The notes beneath the pieces were generated by a model. That model was not told where the DNA came from. It ran no database searches and saw only the letters and a list, made by a program, of their open reading frames with translations. This document shows positions 12,811 through 16,158 of a stretch of DNA of 16,158 nucleotides, piece after piece; positions within the stretch are counted from its first letter, which is position 1, and each line of letters begins with the position of its first letter. Source of the stretch: JASHVB01 sp035486135 (GTDB taxonomy: Bacteria > Pseudomonadota > Alphaproteobacteria > Acetobacterales > Acetobacteraceae); the NCBI GenBank assembly GCA_035486135.1, contig DATHNI010000436.1:1-16158 (forward strand), given 5' to 3'. Position numbers and translations under genes: made by a program.

Positions 12811-13064
12811 GCGCGGTGTTCTGGCTTCTGGCCGGTCTGGCAGGCGGCACCGCGCATTTCACGCTGCTGCGCTGGAACACACGGCTTTACCTGGCGGGAG
12901 GCAGCATGGTGCGCGCGCTTGGCGTGCAAGTGCTGCGCCTGGCCGCCACGACCGTGCTGCTGGCCTTCGCCGCATGGCACGGCGCGATGCCACTGTTGCT
13001 GGCCGCGATCGGCGTGGCGCTCGCGCGGTTGCTGGTGCTGCGCGTGCTGGCGATTACGCCATGA
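12807..13064 (+). CDS. atpR: N-ATPase-associated membrane protein AtpR
   Basis: Membrane protein of 85 residues with three hydrophobic segments, about 1-21, 39-57 and 60-80. The stretch HFTLLRWNTRLYLAG after the first helix is typical of N-ATPase AtpR proteins, which are found only in these operons and have no assigned biochemical role; help in No assembly is suspected. The ATG at 12807 overlaps the atpQ stop (ATGA), and its own TGA overlaps the atpB ATG, so the block is tightly coupled. An in-frame codon upstream at 12774 would fall inside atpQ and is not needed. Confidence 0.88.
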   Translation: MSAVFWLLAGLAGGTAHFTLLRWNTRLYLAGGSMVRALGVQVLRLAATTVLLAFAAWHGAMPLLLAAIGVALARLLVLRVLAITP

Positions 13065-13747
13065 CCGATTCTCCGCTGACCATGGCTGCGATGTTCCATG
13101 TCGGGCCGGTGCCCGTCACCGCGCCGGTGCTGGTCACCTGGGGCATCATGGCGGCGCTGACCCTTGGTTCCCGGCTGCTGACGCGCCGCCTGTCCTTGCA
13201 TCCCTCCGCCGCGCAGTCCGTGCTGGAGATGGTAGTGGACGTCACCGCGGGGCAGATCCGCGACACCATTCGCGCCGACCCGCGGCCTTATCTGCCGCTG
13301 ATCGGCACCCTGTTCCTGTTCATTCTTTGTGCGAACTGGTCGTCGCTGATCCCCGGCATCGAGCCGCCGACAGCGCATATCGAGACGGACGCGGCATTGG
13401 CGTCGATCGTGTTCGTCGCCATCGCCGTGTTCGGCATCCGCGCGCGCGGCGTGGGCGGCTGGCTCGCCAGCTTCGCGGAACCGTCCTGGCTGCTGCTGCC
13501 GCTGAACCTGGTGGAGAGCGTCACGCGCACGTTTTCGTTGCTGGTACGACTGTTCGGCAACGTGATGGGCGGTGCCTTCGTCATCGCCATCATCCTGTCG
13601 CTCACCGGCTTGCTGGTGCCGATCCCGTTGATGGCGCTGGAACTGCTGACCGGCGCGATCCAGGCCTACATCTTCAGTATCCTGGCGATGGTGTTCATTG
13701 GCGGCGCGGTCGGCGAATCGACACAATCTCAAGAGGCAACCCGATGA
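13061..13747 (+). CDS. atpB: N-type ATPase a subunit
   Basis: Membrane stator subunit that forms the ion half-channels against the c ring; 228 residues. The essential arginine is Arg163 in the motif SLLVRLFGN, and the last two helices carry the family signature (LTGAIQAYIFSILAMVFIGGAV). About five membrane segments are seen. The ATG overlaps the atpR stop, and the TGA overlaps the atpE ATG (ATGA). AGAGG shortly before atpE lies in the tail of this gene. Confidence 0.93.
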   Translation: MTDSPLTMAAMFHVGPVPVTAPVLVTWGIMAALTLGSRLLTRRLSLHPSAAQSVLEMVVDVTAGQIRDTIRADPRPYLPLIGTLFLFILCANWSSLIPGIEPPTAHIETDAALASIVFVAIAVFGIRARGVGGWLASFAEPSWLLLPLNLVESVTRTFSLLVRLFGNVMGGAFVIAIILSLTGLLVPIPLMALELLTGAIQAYIFSILAMVFIGGAVGESTQSQEATR

Positions 13748-13989
13748 ATTGGATCGAAGTCGCGAGTGTGCTGGGCGCAGCCCTGGCGGTCGGCATCGGC
13801 GCTATCGGGCCGGGGCTCGGCGAGGGCCACGCGGTGGCTGCCGCGCTGGACGCCATCGCCCGCCAGCCGGAAATGGCCAACACGCTGTCGCGCACGTTGT
13901 TCGTCGGCCTGGCGATGATCGAGACCATGGCGATCTACTGCCTGGTCATCGCGCTGTTGCTGCTGTTCGCCAACCCGTTCGTGCATTGA
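13744..13989 (+). CDS. atpE: N-type ATPase c subunit
   Basis: Rotor-ring proteolipid, 81 residues, two helices. The ion-binding carboxylate is Glu60 in MIETMAIYCLVIALLLLF, aligned with Glu65 of the Ilyobacter tartaricus Na+ ring. A second acidic residue, Glu27 in GPGLGEGHA, stands where that ring has the Na+ ligand Gln32. Ser66 and Thr67 of the Na+ site correspond to Thr61 and Met62, while the Tyr is kept (Tyr65). The polar loop ARQPE (39-43) contacts the central stalk. AGAGG (13731-13735) precedes the ATG. A 143-base gap with a large palindrome follows before atpF. Confidence 0.94.
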   Translation: MNWIEVASVLGAALAVGIGAIGPGLGEGHAVAAALDAIARQPEMANTLSRTLFVGLAMIETMAIYCLVIALLLLFANPFVH

Positions 13990-14132
13990 TGATGGCGACC
14001 GTGACGGTGGTGGGCGTTGACGCAAGACGCCCCCTCCCCTTGAGGGAGGGCGCTGGGGGGAGGGGTCAGTGCGGCATAAACCCCTCCCCCCAGCCCCCTC
14101 CCTCAAGGGGAGGGGGAGTCGGGGTGGCGTGA
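13989..14132 (+). CDS. 47-codon bridging frame through the atpE-atpF palindrome
   Basis: A frame that starts with ATGATG on the atpE stop (TGATG) and ends with TGA directly before the atpF ATG (TGAATG). It fills the whole gap and runs through the large palindrome, giving a Pro/Gly/Arg-rich 47-residue product (MMATVTVVGVDARR, then repeat-derived residues). The product itself is unlikely to have a function. Its value would be to carry ribosomes from atpE to atpF. Whether it is translated is unknown; by chance a frame this length is not rare in GC-rich DNA, but the exact fit at both ends is notable. Confidence 0.35.
   Translation: MMATVTVVGVDARRPLPLREGAGGRGQCGINPSPQPPPSRGGGVGVA
14030..14116. 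repeat. 87-bp palindrome between atpE and atpF (family C)
   Basis: Arms 14030-14066 and 14080-14116 are 37 bases each and pair except for one C-C position (14051/14095), with a 13-base loop (14067-14079). Each arm also contains the smaller palindrome CCCCTCCCCTTGAGGGAGGG-like stretch. It differs in sequence from the A family. It could act as an mRNA-stabilising or processing hairpin behind atpE, whose product is needed in many copies per enzyme; there is no T-tract for termination. Confidence 0.9.
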
Positions 14133-14885
14133 ATGCACATCGACCTCTGGACCCTCGCGCTGCAGACGATCAACGTCCTTGTTCTGGTCTGGCTGCTTGC
14201 GCGTTTCCTGTTCCGCCCGGTCGCCGCGATCATCGCCGAACGACGCGCGGCCGCGGAGAGACTGCTGGCTGATGCGGACGCGCAGCGCCAGCAGGCCGCC
14301 GGCGAAGCCGCCGCGATCGCGCAACAACGTGACGGCCTGGCCGCCGATGGCCAACGCATCCTCGCCGAGGCGCGCGCCGCGGCGGAAGCCGAACGCACCA
14401 CCCTGCTGCAACACGCATCCGACGCTGCTGCACGCCTGCAAGCCGAAGCGCAACAGGCCATCGCACGCGATGAACACGCGATGCGAGAGGAACTGGAGCG
14501 CGCGGCCAACGACCTGGCATTGAGCATCGCCACTCGCCTGTTGCAACGCGTTCCGGCCCGCGCGCTGAACAGCGCGTTTCTCGAAAGCCTGGCCGACAGA
14601 CTGGCCACCGACCCGGCGCGTGATTCCTTGACCGGAACGGCCATCGAACTGCGCTCCGCCACGCCGCTTGATGCGGCCGCCCAGGCCGACTGCCGCGAAA
14701 TCCTCACCCGAGTCCTTGGTGCGGCGCCGCAACTTGGTTTCCGCACCGATCCCACTTTGATCGCCGGCATCGAACTCGCTGCCCCGCACGCCCTGATGCG
14801 CAATTCCTGGCGCGCGGATCTCGACTGCATCAACCGCGCCCTGCACGAAGAAGCTTCCCATGACGTCCGCCAGCCCGTGGCTTGA
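14133..14885 (+). CDS. atpF: N-type ATPase b subunit with delta-like C-terminal domain
   Basis: Peripheral-stalk subunit, 250 residues, much longer than a usual b subunit (about 160). One N-terminal membrane helix (residues 7-27, ending FLFRPVAAII) is followed by a long Ala/Glu/Arg-rich coiled coil to about residue 135. The C-terminal part ends with DPTLIAGIELAAPHALMRNS, residues 206-225, and WRADLDCINRAL, resembling the end of F-ATPase delta (DPxLIGG...SVRxxLxxL). As N-ATPase operons lack atpH, this domain probably takes the place of delta. The ATG at 14133 follows GGGGTGG (14121-14127), a poor ribosome site; the start is fixed by the family N terminus (MHIDLWTLALQTIN). Confidence 0.92.
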   Translation: MHIDLWTLALQTINVLVLVWLLARFLFRPVAAIIAERRAAAERLLADADAQRQQAAGEAAAIAQQRDGLAADGQRILAEARAAAEAERTTLLQHASDAAARLQAEAQQAIARDEHAMREELERAANDLALSIATRLLQRVPARALNSAFLESLADRLATDPARDSLTGTAIELRSATPLDAAAQADCREILTRVLGAAPQLGFRTDPTLIAGIELAAPHALMRNSWRADLDCINRALHEEASHDVRQPVA

Positions 14886-16158
14886 AACCGCACAGCGTCG
14901 CGTCGCCGCCACCGCGCTAGGGCCGGAGGTCGCCGAGATCGGCCACGTCGCCAGCGTCGGCGACGGCATCGCCATGGTCGCCGGCCTGCCGAACGCGCGG
15001 CTGGACGAAGTGTTGCAGTTTGCGACCGGGCAGCTTGGCTTCGCGCAGACGCTCGACGCCGACCAGATCGGCTGCGTGCTGCTGGACCAGGTCGGCGCGC
15101 TGGAGGCGGGCAACATCGTGCACGGTACCGGCGAGGTGGTGCGCACCGCGGTCGGCCCGGGATTGCTCGGCCGTGTGGTCGATCCGCTGGGGCGTCCTTT
15201 GGACGGCGGGGCCCCGATCGTTGCGGAACGACATGATCCGGTGGAACGGCCGGCGCCGGCGATCCTCGACCGGGCGCTGGTCACCCAGCCGGTGCAGACC
15301 GGCATCCTGACGATCGATTCGCTGTTTCCTCTCGGCCGAGGGCAACGCGAACTGATCATCGGCGACCGCGCCATCGGCAAGACCGCCATCGCCGTCGATA
15401 CCGTCATCAACCAGAAATCCAGCGACATGATCTGCGTCTATGTTGCGGTGGGGCAGAAATCGTCCACCGTGGCGCGGGTGATCGACGCGGTGCGTCGGCT
15501 GGGTGCGCCGGATCGCTGCATCTTTGTCGTGGCCGGCGCGGCCTCGGCTCCGGGGCTGCAATGGATCGCGCCGTTCGCCGGCATGACGATGGCGGAATAT
15601 TTCCGCGATCGCGGGCAGCATGCGCTGGTGGTGCTGGACGACCTGACGAAGCACGCCGCCACACACCGGGAAATTGCCTTGCTCACACGGCATCCGCCAG
15701 GACGCGAGGCCTATCCTGGCGACATCTTCTACCTGCACGCGCGGCTGTTGGAGCGCGCGGCAAAACTGTCGCCGGAGCTGGGCGGCGGGTCACTGACCGC
15801 TCTGCCGATTGCCGAAACCGACGCGGGCAACCTCAGTGCCTATATCCCAACCAACCTCATTTCGATCACCGATGGACAGCTCGTGCTGGATGCGCGGCTG
15901 TTCCATGCGGGCCAAAAACCGGCGATCGATATCGGCACCAGCGTCAGCCGGGTCGGCGGCAAGACGCAGGCGCCGGCCCTTCGGGACGTTTCCGGGACAA
16001 TGCGGCTGGATTATGCTCAGTTCCTGGAGCTGGAGATGTTCTCCCGGTTTGGCGGCGCCCCGGATGCACGGGTGAAGGCGCAACTGGGGCGCGGGACGCT
16101 GTTGCGTGCCCTGTTATCACAGCCGCGGTTCGCACCGTTGCGGCTGGCCGACGAAGTG
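14860..16158 (+). CDS. atpA: N-type ATPase alpha subunit, C-terminus beyond the window
   Basis: Non-catalytic nucleotide-binding subunit of N1; 433 codons are in the window with no stop, so about 70-80 residues are missing. Walker A GDRAIGKT (168-175) carries Ile where most alpha subunits have Thr or Gly; the binding Gly-Lys-Thr is intact. Conserved LGRVVDPLGRPLDGG (103-117), GQRELIIGDR, VAVGQKSSTVA, LLTRHPPGREAYPGD and ISITDGQ segments are all readable. The ATG at 14860 lies 26 bases inside the end of atpF. The gamma gene (atpG) would be expected directly after it. Confidence 0.95.
   Translation, partial: MTSASPWLETAQRRVAATALGPEVAEIGHVASVGDGIAMVAGLPNARLDEVLQFATGQLGFAQTLDADQIGCVLLDQVGALEAGNIVHGTGEVVRTAVGPGLLGRVVDPLGRPLDGGAPIVAERHDPVERPAPAILDRALVTQPVQTGILTIDSLFPLGRGQRELIIGDRAIGKTAIAVDTVINQKSSDMICVYVAVGQKSSTVARVIDAVRRLGAPDRCIFVVAGAASAPGLQWIAPFAGMTMAEYFRDRGQHALVVLDDLTKHAATHREIALLTRHPPGREAYPGDIFYLHARLLERAAKLSPELGGGSLTALPIAETDAGNLSAYIPTNLISITDGQLVLDARLFHAGQKPAIDIGTSVSRVGGKTQAPALRDVSGTMRLDYAQFLELEMFSRFGGAPDARVKAQLGRGTLLRALLSQPRFAPLRLADEV

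Noticed and set aside
4243..14116. CRISPR array or insertion sequence as source of the repeats
   Set aside because: The repeats are dispersed inverted repeats, not regularly spaced direct repeats, and no transposase or cas gene is in the window.
14103..15428. Leftward 441-codon open frame
   Set aside because: Antisense to atpF and atpA, whose family motifs are clear on the other strand.

Overview
The window is a dense, high-GC piece of a proteobacterial chromosome. The GC-rich third positions, Tat-exported transporter proteins, FNR/FixK-type boxes and an N-type ATPase operon fit an alphaproteobacterium. An Acetobacteraceae/Rhodospirillales-like host is my best guess, made from the general style of the sequence and not from any marker gene. 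No rRNA, tRNA, transposase, integrase or CRISPR array is visible.

Left part (1-8037): a complete dipeptide/oligopeptide-type ABC importer with a catabolic tail. Two tandem paralogous Tat-exported substrate-binding proteins run leftward (one cut by the window edge). From a shared divergent promoter region holding two similar palindromes, two permeases, two ATPases, a small AtzG-like protein and an amidase-signature hydrolase run rightward. Nearly all rightward genes overlap or touch. The natural reading is uptake of a peptide- or amide-like compound followed by amide hydrolysis inside the cell; the substrate is unknown.

Middle (8038-10148): a 314-base gap with an 86-bp nested palindrome, a small exported protein of unknown function, a tandem universal stress protein preceded by an FNR/FixK-like box, then a ~187-bp palindromic element with a terminator-like hairpin at each end, followed at once by a second, perfectly symmetric FNR/FixK-like box.

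Right part (10149-16158): a two-CBS-domain protein and, 3 bases after its stop, an N-type ATPase operon in the order atpD-C-Q-R-B-E-F-A (beta, epsilon, AtpQ, AtpR, a, c, b, alpha; alpha runs off the edge, gamma would follow). Hallmarks are beta first, the extra membrane proteins AtpQ and AtpR, no separate delta gene, and a long b subunit with a delta-like tail. Such operons are normally a second ATPase beside the housekeeping F-type enzyme. The box in front of the CBS gene suggests induction under oxygen limitation together with the stress protein.

The most unusual theme is how palindromic repeats sit in these operons. Three lie exactly at junctions of tightly packed genes, and each is arranged so that translation can pass through: one is translated as a ~50-residue insert near the N terminus of an ABC ATPase; one supplies the stop of atpC and both the Shine-Dalgarno and start of atpQ; one, between atpE and atpF, carries a 47-codon frame that starts on the atpE stop and ends at the base before the atpF ATG.
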